A stretch of DNA of 64,000 nt from Mesostigma viride (GCA_009746045.1 RPFO01000041.1:1538783-1602782), one strand, 5' to 3'. Counted from the first letter of the stretch, positions 10,182 to 21,890 are shown. Numbers and translations are program-made. The notes: generated by a model from the sequence alone, not told the origin.

Positions 10182-12449
10182 TTAAGGGGTCCGGACGGAC
10201 CTGCCCCCCCCCAAATCGAATACACATGTTTTGCACTCAATACCCATGCTGGCAATGCAAATTATGATGGGGGACCATAAATATGACCCTTGGGCATGCA
10301 TCTGGCTACTTTTTGAGTTCAAGGCCCATCACAATACATGTGCAGGGAGCTTTTTTTGGCGCGCACACCCCCTAAAAGCACGGATTGCCTAGGACAACCC
10401 CCCCACACTTGTGTACCAAACACCATATTCGTGTCAAATCCCCACCCAGACCAAAGAATGGAGCTAATTTGCAGCACCAAAATCGCACGTCTGGGCATAC
10501 TTATGCAGTTTACCGAAAAATACGTCTTTTTTGTGACTAAAAAAAAAATCAAATAAAATACGCATGGGTTGGGCCCAGGGAGATAAAGATAACTTCCACA
10601 GGGTGGGAATATCAATGGGACCAATTTTCAGCTCATTCTGACCACGTATGTGAACAGCCATCACTTTTGTATGAAAAAAAAAAATGCACGAAAATACGGT
10701 TTTATGCCAAATGGCTGCACCAATCACAACCTTGCCCACCACCAAGTGGGGCAAACAAGGTGCCAGCAAGTTATTTATCATGCAAACTATCTTGGAATCA
10801 AAATTCAGGTCATTCTGAGCTAGACTGATGGCATAAACTAGTGTCCTCAACTGCCACCCCTCAACCCTAGTATAGACTGGCATGAGCTCAAACATAACCC
10901 TTTTCATCACCTGCCCACCACAAATCATCAGAATCCTAACATAGACGGCTGCCAATTGAGTTATACAAACAGCCACCAAATGCAGGATCAAGCTGAGCAT
11001 GAGCCTTGAGTACTAGAGAGGTCATTCATACAGTTAGCATGCAGCACCACACTATGGTAGCATAGTTGGCAATCTTCATTGGTAATAACAGAAATGTTTA
11101 GAGGCCCAAGCAACGTTCAATAGCAACAGAAACATGTGGGATTAGATGGGTGACTCGTACATGCTAGCCACACCCCACACCTCACCATGGTTGTAAACCA
11201 TGCTCAACAATAATAAGGTGCATAAACAGCATGCTCATATACACGTGCTATGCTGACTTAGAGTAGAGGATGATGCCTCAATCAACCAGCAATAATAACA
11301 CAATGTTCTAACCCTGCAGGTTCACATCACCCCGTTCAAAAACCAACCAACAAAACAGAACTGTAAGCGCAAACACGAGATACAGCAAAGCCATAAGAGA
11401 AATGGCTTGCAGCCATCCTCATAAGCATGGCTAGCATCCTTGAGAGCACATTGATTGTGATGCATAGTGGCTGTGATCCACAAATCTAAAGAGAACACAC
11501 ACGTAAGCATAGCTTACACATATACAAAGCATGGCCAGCAAGAGAAGTATAGCCACCTTGTTTCCCAGCACGTTGAGACGCACGGTTCATATGCTCGCCA
11601 GCTTGTTGCATGCCGCCCTCGAGGCATGCCGGGGTACGTGTTGAATATGCAATATAAGCACTCTGCCATCCAAATCCTTCCATATATCATTACATTAACG
11701 TAGCAGCTTACCTTGATATTACCCAATCCTAGACAGGATTTCAGAGCTTGCCACGCATAACGTAAGCGAATCGGTTGAAAGCTGCCGGAAAACTAGAGAC
11801 GTGCATGCAGCAAGCGGCGAACAAAACAACGCACCCTTCCAGGAAACCGTGCTGAAAGCTTAGAATAAAGGGATTTCTAAACGCAATAGACTTCGGGGGT
11901 AACCACTGGATAATAGACGTACAATGGCATGCTATCTTTCCTGACAAGGCGCGCAAGAAATGCCAGCCACCCATGGACGGGTTGACAGCGCATAAAGCAG
12001 GACCTGGCGTTTTCTTTCCGAAAATGACGAGGAAAAGTAATAAAATAAAAGGTTCTTTAACATTTTCAATCTCCCCGTTAATGAACGTTGCTTTCTGCAT
12101 CGCTAGGGACTAAGAACCTTTGTAATTATCGCTGTAGGCATGTATTGCTGCTTATTCGTTGCGGCAAGATTTCCGGGCCAGACCCCCTCGCAAACGCGGA
12201 TGAAAAATGGCATCGATCTCGTCAATAATGCATCTTCGGCTACGCAAGATCATGATGAAACTTTGATTTGACGCATCTGCATAATTTTCTGCGGTCTTAT
12301 TGCCATATTACTGCATTTATTACCTAACGCACGTCGCCATGGCCAACTTGGCGCAAGGGTTACGCGCATCGTGCACCACAATTTCACGTGCCGGGTACCG
12401 GCGCGAATTTTTTGGCGCGAAATAATTCCGGTCCGTCCGGACCCCTTAA
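10182..12449. mobile_element. T1: TTAA-flanked TIR element
   Basis: The ends are TTAAGGGGTCCGGACGGACC and its perfect inverse (GGTCCGTCCGGACCCCTTAA), with TTAA as target duplication at 10182-10185 and 12446-12449. Removing the insert with one TTAA restores an open frame across the site (EET, then FNPRVFLRD), which confirms it as an insertion. The right subterminal region (12310-12445) is homologous to the ends of T2 (28322) and T3 (44328): a GCGAATTTTTTGGCGC block, then CCATGGC. No convincing ORF was found. TTAA use fits piggyBac- or Kolobok-type transposases. The copy is non-autonomous. Confidence 0.85.
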
Positions 12450-14560
12450 TCCCCGGGTGTTCTTGCGTGACTATGGTCGGGAGGGGGAAGCCTTGTTGGA
12501 ACGACGACGTCGGCGCCGTAATCGGATGCCTTCGGAACTCCGCGCTGATTCCATTATGGCGCGGGTCGACCCTGCGCAGATGGATATTTTTCGAAGGTTC
12601 GTGCGGCGCAACGCGAGGTTCCGGATCGAGACCCGCACCGCTGCGCGCGACGGCGTGGTAGTCGGTACCGATTGGGAAACCCATGAGCGGGAGTGCTCCT
12701 GTCACGCGTGCATGAACACGCTGGACGCGGGTCTGGCATTCCCACGGCTCTTTCTCCTCTTACTTCCACCCATAGTGCGGAAGCTGCTGGAACGCCACTT
12801 TCCCCGGTATCTTCCGCCGGAGGGGGCGCTACGGGGTGAAAAATGTCTGCGTGAAGGGCAGTATTCGTTACGGCAGGCTCTGGATCGCATCGTGGCCATG
12901 GATGATGAGGACCAGGACGATGGGAGTGAGGGGTATGACTCTGATTCCGACGACCATCCTCCACGCCCTCCCTCTCGTTCCCCTCCGCGGGATCCGCCCT
13001 CTCGGGGCTCCCAGGGGAGCGGCGCAAGAAACCGTCCTGTGCCTCGTTATGAGGCGCCACCGCCGGCGACGGGCTGGGGGCGACCTCCCGGGCGTGAGAC
13101 GCGGAGTCTTCCGAGGGCTACCGGATGGGGTGGGGGCAGCCAAACCGCTTCTCGACGTGCTCCGGAGTGGCCGGCACGTCGTCGCTCGCCATCACCGCCC
13201 TCCCGCTCGCGTTCCCGCTCGGACTCTGGGACCGAGGTACGACCCGCTCGCCAAGCGTCCCCACCATCTCGTCGTCCGGAGGATCGTCACTGGGAGCGCA
13301 CGTGGGGGTCCGCGGTGGAGTTGGAGCGAGAGCGAGAGAGCCGGCGACGGCGAACGGATACGACGGAGACCGCGGTGGCTAGGGCAGAACGGCCGGCTAG
13401 AGAGGAGCCGTTTGATGTGGTCCCCGCTGGCACGAGTTCCGTCCGATGTGGGCCAAGGGGAGCCTACCTTCCATGTCTCCCTGGAGCCTCGTTCCCGAGC
13501 GGAAGAGGTTCCACCGGAGCCTAACTTCCTGGTCTCCTTGGAGCCACGTCCCCGGCCTGCCCAGGCCGGATCGTCGATGTCACGTCCTGCGGAGGGACCC
13601 AGCAGACTCACCACCTCGGATCGACACTCGCACCTTCCCGCGGAGGGACCGTGCTTACCTACCGTACGGAATGCCGCGGAAGGTCCCAGCGTGACGGGTG
13701 TCATGGTGCCGGCGGAGCCCGTGGTAACCATCGAGACGCTCGTGGCAGCGGTGCAATCAGGGCAGGGTCTGATACAGCGTATGCTGGACCAGCTCGGGCG
13801 CCAGGGCGATCACTCAGTCGCCACCTCAGTGGGCTACGAGGCAGCTTCCCGGGCTCCGGGGTCTTCACACGAGGAGTGGTCGATGGGGGATTTCATACGG
13901 ACAATGCCGGGGAGGGCAGTAAGGCATGGTGGGCCGGGGCCTCGTACGGAAAAGTTGTGTGTGGTGTTCGAGGGGCCTCTGTTCCCGGTCCCTTCTGGCA
14001 TGCACCTGCCCGCTCCTTTGGTTTTTCAAGCGGGTCCTTGGTGCGCGGTTGACCGTGGTGCCTACTGGGAACAGCTAGAAATCACCTTCTTCCCACAGGC
14101 TCCGCTGCCCGTACCGCAACCCGACGACCTTCGTTTTCCCCAGACGGTGGGCCACACGGTGCGGTTCGGTACCGAGGATTGGTGGGACTGGAGGTATCAG
14201 GTGGATGGAGTGGGGCACGTGGTTACGCCGCCCAAGGTGGCCCCAGCGGAAGGGCGTGCCTTCCTGGAACGGGTGGTGCCTGATATTGTAGGGGCTCCAA
14301 GGGTTACTATCATCGAGGATCACGTGCGCACAGAGGTTTTCATGATGAGGGTGAAGTTTGTTCGCGATCACCGCTGTGGGGTGGTGGATTGGTCGGCGCT
14401 GACCCTTCTCTTTACCCACCCCCAGTATCTTGCTGGGTTCCTGGCCATGTGGCCCCGGGGTACGTGGGTGGAGCTATCCAGGTTGGGTCGGCAGAAGACG
14501 TCCCCATATCAGATCGCCGTCGAGGTGGATTTATGCGCGCATCCCGGGGTGATCCCGTAA
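12450..14560 (+). pseudogene. gypsy-1 third ORF (ORF-X), part 2
   Basis: From the TTAA site a long frame runs to about 13440, then continues in another frame to the TAA at 14560, giving about 700 residues with one frameshift. Features in order: a Cys cluster ECSCHACMNTL followed by a hydrophobic stretch FPRLFLLLLPPIV (about 12690-12780); an acidic Asp/Ser segment; a long Arg/Ser/Pro-rich region; then a globular-looking C-terminal 200 residues with many aromatics (for example DWWDWRYQ). No known domain is recognised. It lies between pol and the polypurine tract and 3' LTR, so it is probably an accessory protein of this chromovirus. Capture of a host gene is the alternative. Confidence 0.5.
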
Positions 14561-14857
14561 TATGACCCCCGTGGGGCGACGGGCTCTCCTTGAGGCCCAG
14601 CAGCAGCGGCGGCCCACCAGCGGCGGACGCTAGAGTAGATAGTTCAGTTTTTGGGACGGATAGCGGAATGATCCAATCCACAGAGTTCCGGCTACTACGT
14701 CAGGGTTGGTCACGTGTATCAACCTCTAGAGGAACTGGTATTACTGACCTGCGGGTGAACCGAGGTCGGGACATAGTACTCTTATAGTAGTCTTGTTTTG
14801 CTTCCTTATCCTATCTTTGTACGGTAGGGACTACCGACCCCCGTGGGGGGGGAGGAG
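14561..14857 (+). other. gypsy-1 3' untranslated region and polypurine tract
   Basis: No gene lies in these 297 bases. They end in GTGGGGGGGGAGGAG (14843-14857) directly before the LTR. That is a standard polypurine tract for plus-strand priming and confirms the element's orientation. Confidence 0.75.
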
Positions 14858-15440
14858 TGTTACGTCCCGGCCCTTCTAGTCGGACGTAACAATGGAATAA
14901 ATTACTAAGGCCTCGTGGCCGTTGTACTGAGTTTTATGAATAATGACTGTTGTGTGAATTGGACTAGTTATTTTGGTCCTAGGCTGACCTTTTAGGGGCC
15001 GGTGCCGTGGCGCCGCGCCAGTTCTGGGTCTGTCTATGGTTCTAGGCGTGGATCCTGTAGTTGGGGGTCGATGTCGGCCCGGATCCTACGTGGAATGAGT
15101 GAATTGGATTGGCCAGTAGGAATTGGTGTGTACATGCGCCGCAACCAACCTAGGTTAAAATAGTCCGAGGACGAGAGTCTCGTCCTCTTGGTTTGATGAA
15201 TGATAAGTGCGAATACGCCTACACATTGAGCCCGGGGCAACTATCCATTTGTAATTGGTCTTGCTAGCCATTATAAGTGTGTACAAATCAGCTTGGCATC
15301 AAGCCGTGATGCCAGAAATCTCACGACTCACGTCGTGAAGCGCAACCTACATTATGCTACCTTGAATTATTCCTAATTCCGGCAAGGAGGGTCTTTCGCT
15401 ACGTAGCTCAGGCTAGAGGTGTCTGGGCTGGGACGTAACA
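14858..15440 (+). repeat. 3' LTR of gypsy-1 (583 bp)
   Basis: It starts TGTTACGTCCCGGCCC and ends GGGCTGGGACGTAACA, an inverted terminal pair with one mismatch that includes canonical TG...CA. An AATAAA-like signal lies near 14894. It is preceded by a polypurine tract. No second copy is in the window, as expected if the 5' LTR lies beyond the left edge. Confidence 0.85.
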
Positions 15441-16075
15441 CCTTCCTGGTTTATGCGTGCAGGTAAATGTGCAACGAAGCACAGTTTGGCAGAGTATATG
15501 AAGAACCAAATGATCTACAAGATCTGCCAAACGGTGAAGAAACAATCCTCTTTTTGTTGTGATTTATTTTTTGCCTATGAATAAAAGATTTTTTAAATAA
15601 TATTTATCAATGTAATAAATGCACTGATTGTGAGTCATGCCCCTGTTGTAATCATCTTGCATTGTTGTATTTCTGACGGTCCCTGATAACACCATTTTTT
15701 TGTCCCAGAATGGCTGGAGAATTTGCCTGTGCATGTTCTTGATTTTCTTGAGATTCTACTCGTTTTTTGGTCCTGAGATTGTCCTGAGATTTTGTCCTGA
15801 GATTGTCCTGAGATTTTCACTACAAAGTCAAAATCTCAAGACCTGAGTTTTTCGGTTGAAAATCTTGAGATTTTTTTCACCAGAAATCTCAGGACCCGAG
15901 GTGTGCACTTACCAGATTTTGTCAAGACGAAATATCAAGATCAATATCAGGGCAATCTCAGGAAAACTCAAGATCCATCTCAAGACATTCTCAAGAAATC
16001 TCAGGATTTCTCAAGATTTTTGTAGGTAAATCTCAAAAAAACTCAGAAAAATCTCAAGAAACCTCAGTGCGAATT
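15441..16075. other. Unassigned stretch with clustered CTCAGGA/CTCAAGA repeats
   Basis: No gene is supported. The left half is A/T-rich. From about 15745 to 16065 the sequence is built from short degenerate repeats of TCCTGAGATT in one orientation (15760-15815) and its inverse AATCTCAGGA or TCTCAAGA (15830-16060). An RNA or single strand could fold back extensively. It lies between the gypsy-1 LTR and the truncated end of gypsy-2. Confidence 0.6.
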
Positions 16076-16196
16076 CCGCCGACTTCCTAGTGCTCCTTCA
16101 TCATGAATAACTCCACGTACACATTGGGCAGCAGTCAGGTGGGCATTACAGGGGATGAGATGGCACATTCTAGAGAGCCTGTCCATCACCACCAAT
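16076..16196 (-). pseudogene. gypsy-2 integrase core fragment
   Basis: On the minus strand this short piece reads VVMDRLSRMCHLIPCN, then HLTAAQCV, the Ty3 integrase core segment that follows the first catalytic Asp. It joins the integrase fragment at 21891 once the LINE and one copy of its 12-bp target duplication (ATCACCACCAAT, 16185-16196) are discounted. Similarity ends near 16080, where the repeat-rich unassigned stretch begins. Confidence 0.8.
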
Positions 16197-16345
16197 TAAA
16201 ATTAAATTAAATTATAACATCATTGCCTCCGTTGGGAGATCATGTATGTAGCACATATTCCTTGATGGATGGGTGGGGTGGAAGGAGCCGCGTAATCGAA
16301 CTAACCTAACTCTAATCTAGCTAGTCTAGAAAAGTCCTAACTACC

Positions 16346-18722
16346 CTACTCATCAAAACGCCTCCTCCGCTTGGGGGGAGGTGGTTTGCCCACAGGGTCG
16401 GGCGTGTGAGCCTTGACAATCCGCTTCCACCGCGTCTTGTTCTGCATGGCGGTCCAAAGAAGGGAGAGAGAGTGGATGCGGTATTCAAACTGGGCGGGGA
16501 CCAGTAGGTCATCCAGCAACATCTGTACGTAGTTCGTGACATGTTTCCCTACCTTTTTGGCAATGCCCTTGGGGCCAGGCCAGGTCAGAATGTGCCGCCC
16601 TGGCTGGCCAAGCCGCTGGGGGCCGGCCAGACCAAGGGCGGTGTCGACCTGGCTGGTGCGAGCAAGGTGTCCTACAAATGCTATCCTACGCTGTCTAATC
16701 TTGTCCGAAATACGAGGCATGCCCTGATACAAAGACTCGGATGACGGGCGCTTGGAAAACCCTACGTTCAGGACCTGTCGGAGCATCCTGTAAACTGTGC
16801 CGTCTAACCTAGATGCCAGTGTGGGGGTGAGTGTCCACGCCTCGGCGCCATACGTGAGCACCGTGAGGACGAGGACCTTGAAGAGCATGCGCTTGCGGTA
16901 TTCGCCCACTGAGGCCCTTGGAGCCGCCAGTAGGTGTTGAGCGAACGGAGCCTAGCCCAGGCCAGGCCAATGCGGGTGTCCACATCGTCGGCGGTGTCAG
17001 GGAGCCAGCTCCCTAACAGTTTGAAGCGGTCGCGGAACGGGACTGTCGTCCCGTCGAGCAGGCGCGGCAGCGGCGGTGTACTGGCGGCCCCAATCACCAT
17101 CGCCTCAGTTTTGACACTAATCTCCAACCCCACCGCCCGCGCCTCCAGGCCCAGACAGTCCAGCCAGGTCTGAATGTCCTCGGGGCGCGCGATGAGGGTG
17201 GTGTCATCCGCATAAATCAGGTCGGCCAGGCGGTAGCCAGGCTCAACCCCGCCGTGCTCTCTCTCGTTAAGGATGTCCAAGCCTGGCTCGAACCCCTTAA
17301 CAGCAGTAAAGCGCGCACGTGCTCGGCGCATGACGTGATCCACGACAATAATGAACAGGTATGGGGACAGGACACAACCTTGCCACACCCCGTGGTGAAG
17401 GGGGAATGGTGGGGTGATGCCTTCCGCAGTCCGCACTACTACCTGTGAGCCCTCATACAGCCGGCGAATGGCAGCAATAAACGCAGGTGGCACTCGATCC
17501 AGAGCTAGGATGGCCCAAAGAGCCTCCCAGAGGACCGTGTCAAAGGCCTTGATATAGTCAACAAAAATGAAGACCAGCGGCAAACTGTCAGGGGGAAGGC
17601 GACGCACCTCCTCCATCAACCGGCGCGCGACAAACACAGCCATGACAGTGTTACGACCACGACGGAAACCCATCTGAGACTCACCCAGGTGTGGGTCCAG
17701 CGCGGCGCGGAGCCTGTGCAGCATCATGCGCATGAAGACCTTCAGCGCGGCGCTCTGGAGGCAGACACCCCGGTAGTTACCGGGGTCAGCAGCAGAGCCC
17801 TTCTTGTACAGCATGACGCGGATGGCCGTCTGCCACTCAGCAGGCGGAGGCTCGCCAGAAAGCAGGACACGGTTGCAGAACGCCAGCAGAAGATCCCTAA
17901 CCGCCGGATCAGGGGTCTTCAGCAGCTCGGCAAAAAGGTGGTCAGCACCGACCGCCGCATCGTACCGCAGGCGAGCAAGGGCGCCGTCCAGTTCCTTCAA
18001 AGTGAAGGGGTGGACGACGTCGTCAGTGGCAAGGCAGCCCTCCTGCAAGGCCGGGACTTGGTAGTCCGCGGCCGAGGAGGGGGGCGCTGGTGGCGGCGGG
18101 GGTCCGGCAACCCCAAGGCGGGCGGCCGTCTCGGGGTGATCGAAGCGGCGGGGGGGGGGCGCGAGCCCCACCGGTCAAGGAAACATTGTGGGCCAACCAG
18201 CGGTCAAGGCAGCCTGACCGGCGCCGTGCCGTCCCCCGTGTGCTCCACCGGGGTGCGCTGCCGCCGGCCGCCGAGCCGGTCGAGGTGGTACCACATGTCC
18301 TTGCCCTGGTTGCGAGCCTGGCAGGCCTTGGCATCCGCGATGCACTGGGCCGCCTCCGCGTCCTTAGCGTGCTCGTAGGCCTCCACGAGGGCGGCCTTGA
18401 GCATTGGTTTCTGCAGCGGGTCCCGGTTACGCTTGAGGCGGTGCCGGGCGGCCAAGACCTTGGGGTCCTGGCGGTAGAGCGGGCCGGGGCGGCGGCGGGG
18501 CATGGCCGGCAGGTGCCGGGCCGCCAGCAGCGGGGCACGGGCCGCAAAGCCCGCAAAAATGGTGGCGTTGGGGGCACCCTTGTCCAACTCGTCGACGTCC
18601 GCCCGGGCGTCCAGGGCCGACAGGTACTCCCGTCGGCACCGGTTCCGCTCGTGCTCGGCGTCCGTCCAGTCCTCAGGATCTCCCCGGACCGGGCGTAGAA
18701 CAGACCAGTCAGGGCGGACCAC
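16346..18722 (-). pseudogene. LINE ORF2 reverse transcriptase and C-terminal region
   Basis: Three overlapping minus-strand frames (18722-18204, 18171-16804, 16909-16346) make up one broken ORF2. A charged linker leads to RT blocks: YRGVCLQS, IFVDYIKAFDT (first catalytic Asp), GVWQGCVLSPYLFII, LIYADDTTLI (catalytic YADD), then VGLEISVKTEAM. The last frame has LTYGAEAWTL, which usually follows RT in such LINEs. No RNase H domain is visible. Frameshifts near 18190 and 16870 inactivate it. It would act by target-primed reverse transcription, consistent with the flanking duplication and A/T-rich tail. Confidence 0.85.
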
Positions 18723-19508
18723 CATTACAATTCGTTCAAGTGGCCCGCCGGAGCGGCTGTACAATTTTTCCCAGTGAGCGCGCTGCCAAGTGTACTTGTG
18801 GGCAAATTTTTAGGTGCTCTGTCACTTCGAGGTACTAAAAATTAGGCTGCGGTACGAATTCAGCGAATTTCAGCGAATTTTCAGTCGAACCAAAGGAAGT
18901 GACGCCAACTACCAAAAAGTCTCCGTTACGAATTTTCAGCCCAACACTCGCGCAAAATGAAGTGACGGCAACTACCAAAACGTTTCCGTTACGAATTTTC
19001 AGTCCCCCACGTTTGCACAAGAGGAAGTGACGGCAACTACCAAAAAGTTTCCGTTACGAATTTTCAGTCCCACACTTCGCGCAAATTTAAGTAGGGCTGC
19101 ACGCAAGCTACCTTTCAAAATTTTGCGCAAGTATGGAACGCATTTCATTCGTCTGGAGGAACGCTGCCCGCCAACTACCCCCGTTCAGAATGTTCCGCCG
19201 AAATTTACTTGAGATTTGGAAATCTGAACGTCCGCGCAAATTTTAGTAGGGCTGCAGGCAAGCTACCTTTCAAAATTTTGCGCAAGTATGGAACGCAATT
19301 CATTCGTCCGGAGGAATGCTGCTCGTCAACTGCCCCCGTTCAGAAAGTTCCGCCGAACTTAACTTGAGATTTGGAAATCTGAACGTGCGGTTGGAGTTTC
19401 GCGGGGAAACCCAAGTTCCCCAAGTAATTCACCAATGACGCGCTTCGAACACTTGCCCGCTAAAACCTAAGCAGCCGCTCCGGCTGGCCACTTAAACGAA
19501 ACTTGATG
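18723..19508. mobile_element. 785-bp TIR element, copy 2
   Basis: Near-identical over its length to 3454-4238, with the same inverted ends and the same internal 60-bp and 150-bp repeats. It separates the LINE endonuclease from the LINE RT. No clear target duplication is seen here (CCAC before, CTGG after), so the local host sequence may have changed since insertion. Confidence 0.8.
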
Positions 19509-20512
19509 CTGGGGCGCGGCGCGCGGGGACGTGGAACCGGAGCCGAATGGTCGCGCGCACCAACCGGTGGTCAGAGCACACCGTGGGCGTGTCGAACACT
19601 CGGGTGTCCAGGACCGAGGTGCACCTGGACTGCCGTACCACCACGTAGTCCAAACAGGCCTGACGGCCGTTAGGGCCACGAAAAGTGACCAAGTCCTGTG
19701 AGGGATGTTGGAAGTGGCAGTTGACAGCAACCATCCCGCTATCCCGCAAAAAGGCAGAAAACAGGGGAGTGTTGTCGTTAGCAGTAGTGTCAGCAGGCGC
19801 AAAGCGGCTGCCAGCAGTGCCCACGGGGAGCGTGGCATTGGCGTCGAGCAGCATAACCAAAAAGTGGCGGGCCGGAGTGACCCCCTCAACGCTATGCAAG
19901 GATTCGAAGAACTCCTCACGGGCCGACTCAGGTAGACCACTATGGGGTGCGTAGCCCACCCCCACCGTGAGGTGGTGTTTAGACCGCCCCTCGACGGAGG
20001 TGAAATGTGCTACCATAAGGCGTGGGGTTAGAAACTTAAGCGTGCTGAGGCTAGCAACTGCCAGCGGCGAACACAAAAGACCAACACCACCTTGGCCAGG
20101 CGTACCGCTGCCAGCGAAGTAAAACCGCCAGCCACCCGCCAGGCGATCAGTGCTCACCATGCCAAGTGGCACCTTGCGGCGGTGTTCCTGGACGCCTAGA
20201 ATGGATACATACACGATGTGCAATGCAAAATGCGACTAGCTCCTCTACCCGGTAGCTATGGTCGTCATCTGCTAGCAATGTGCGGGTGTTGAAAGTGGCA
20301 AGGGCCAAGGATGCCTGCTGGCCCACCAGGGGAGAACGACGATGGATGATGGGGGTGGATGCGGCGGGGGGTGGAGGTGGGGGTGAAACGGAGGGGGGAA
20401 GGGAAGCGGTAGAAATAGTGCTTTTCATCGCATTTATTTTGTCCTGCAAGCGTAGGATGCGAGCCTGCCGCTTAATTGCTCGGGGTATTCGGGGTTGGGG
20501 CTGATGGCACAA
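19509..20512 (-). pseudogene. LINE ORF2 apurinic-endonuclease domain
   Basis: The minus-strand frame from 20512 begins with a proline-rich leader, then LALATFNTRTL (strand 1 of the APE fold). A shift near 20190 leads to LGVQEHRR (the catalytic Glu region), GVGYAPHSG, VMLLDANATLP and TVCSDHRLV (the SDH signature with catalytic His). All the main APE motifs are present in order. This enzyme nicks target DNA before reverse transcription. It breaks off at 19509, where the TIR element begins. Confidence 0.85.
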
Positions 20513-20675
20513 CGCCGAGGCGTAGGTAATCTAGCAAACGTTGGGTTTTACGAATCTGACATTTGACAGATGAGGTTGTAGCCCGAAATACCGGCACCAC
20601 CATGGCTTTCACCCGACGGTTAGGTCGAGGCATGGTAGTGGAACGGGACTGTTTAGAGGCTGTCCCCGAAGCCTG

Positions 20676-21878
20676 TTAGCCGCGAGCCGACGAGGAAGGT
20701 TGTCTACCTACGGACACCACCGGAGGCAGCACCTTTCCTGCTAGACACCTCACGAGACTCCGCTCCGGGGGTGTTAATCTGAACACCTTTAAGCTGCTTC
20801 CCATCAAAGAATGCTGCGAAGGAGCCATATCCTGAAGCAGACGCAGCTTAATGCGCTTACCCGGGGTCTCGAACTGCTTGGCCTCCTGGACGAAGGGGCT
20901 GTTCCACACCGCGCTCCTCGCCTTCAGTTGAGCCGGTGTGTAGTCCTCGTCGAGGCTGAAGTCACCGCGCTGGAGCAGACGACGTGCTCCCAGCACGAGG
21001 CGTTTGTCGTGCATGGAGGCCATGGTGACGACGACCAGGCCCAGAGGGCCTGGCAGCCGAATGGCACGTTCAATGGCAACACGGTTCTGGAGCTGCAGCT
21101 TCCCCAGAAACGCTGGGCCGCGCAGCTCCTCAGCAAGTGAGTGTGCTGTCTCATGTGCCTCGCCTTTCGGGAAGCTTTTGATTACCATATTGCGTTGGCG
21201 TTGCTGCACTGCATTCTGGGTGACCGCAGCGGTAGCGGCAGACTTGGCCGCCTGTTGAACAATGGTGGTCAACTGCTTGCCGGTAACGTCGGCAAACGTG
21301 GTTGTTTTGGCGGGGGCTGCCAGGGCTTTCTTCAGCTCCAGCAATAATTGTGCTGTCGCAGCTGCAGACGCCTCCGTCAGGACCTTAATGTCGCCCTGCA
21401 CGGTCGTAAAAGACTGTGTGAGGTCCTGCAGTCGCCCGGTAATATCGGACGCGGGGGCTGGCCTGGCGATGGCTGTCGCCGGCAGCTCGACAAGGTCAGG
21501 GCAGCACGAAATAAGACAGGCAAGCCGACGCTGGTCCGCCTCCCAATGAGGCCATTCATCCGAAGCAGCCTCCATAACCTGACCGCTCGTAGGGTGACGA
21601 ATCGGGGCGTCGTTGTCGTTGCGGAGCTTCAGCACGCTTATCACAGCGGCGTCGTTGTAGGCGAGTAAGGTAGCGATGTTTTCCAGGCTCAAACGTTGGG
21701 TTGGCACGTAGAATGATGAGGGAATGGAAGCCGGCAAGGAGGTTTCAGCCTCTATCGGAGTTGCTTCCGAAGTCTGGGGCCGCTTGTGTGCGGCGTTCTC
21801 GGCGGCGACAGTGGCGATTTTGTTTGCGGCAATGTGGACATCAATAGACTCGGCGACAGGAGCAGAAGACGATGCGGG
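20676..21878 (-). pseudogene. LINE ORF1 protein (5' truncated)
   Basis: The frame is open from the LINE's 5' boundary to a stop at 20676, about 400 residues, without an initiating ATG. An Ala-rich, probably coiled-coil middle (DLTQSFTTVQGDIKVLTE) is followed by RRM-like strands (RNMVIKSFPKGE, then GLVVVTMASMHDKRLVLG). The tail has DYTPAQLKAR, a pattern of LINE ORF1 RNA-binding proteins. The product would coat LINE RNA. ORF2 begins about 160 bases further on. Confidence 0.7.
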
Positions 21879-21890
21879 ATCACCACCAAT

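Larger units (their letters stand above)
1199..15440 (+). mobile_element. Ty3/gypsy chromovirus gypsy-1, 5' truncated by A', with three nested insertions
   Basis: In order the element holds gag (zinc knuckle), retropepsin, RT, RNase H, integrase, a chromodomain, an extra ORF, a polypurine tract and a 3' LTR. RT precedes integrase, which defines Ty3/gypsy, and the chromodomain after integrase defines chromoviruses. The 5' LTR is not in view. Insertions at 3454-4238, 8397-10113 and 10182-12449, together with several frameshifts and one in-frame stop, show it is dead. Its coding parts are noticeably GC-richer than the copia elements to the right. Confidence 0.85.
16197..21878 (-). mobile_element. 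APE-type LINE, 5' truncated, with perfect target duplication
   Basis: It is flanked by a perfect 12-bp repeat ATCACCACCAAT at 16185-16196 and 21879-21890 that interrupts gypsy-2 integrase. The minus-strand order is ORF1 (RNA-binding), ORF2 endonuclease, RT, C-terminal region and 3' UTR, ending in an AATTT-rich tail. The ORF1 frame is open up to the 5' boundary without a start codon, so the copy is truncated inside ORF1. It is itself interrupted by the 785-bp TIR element at 18723-19508. The layout resembles L1- or Jockey-like LINEs. The exact clade is not resolved. Confidence 0.85.

Noticed and set aside
13192-13731. 179-codon minus-strand ORF
   Set aside because: It is antisense to the Arg/Ser/Pro-rich part of the gypsy-1 third ORF. 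There is no independent support.
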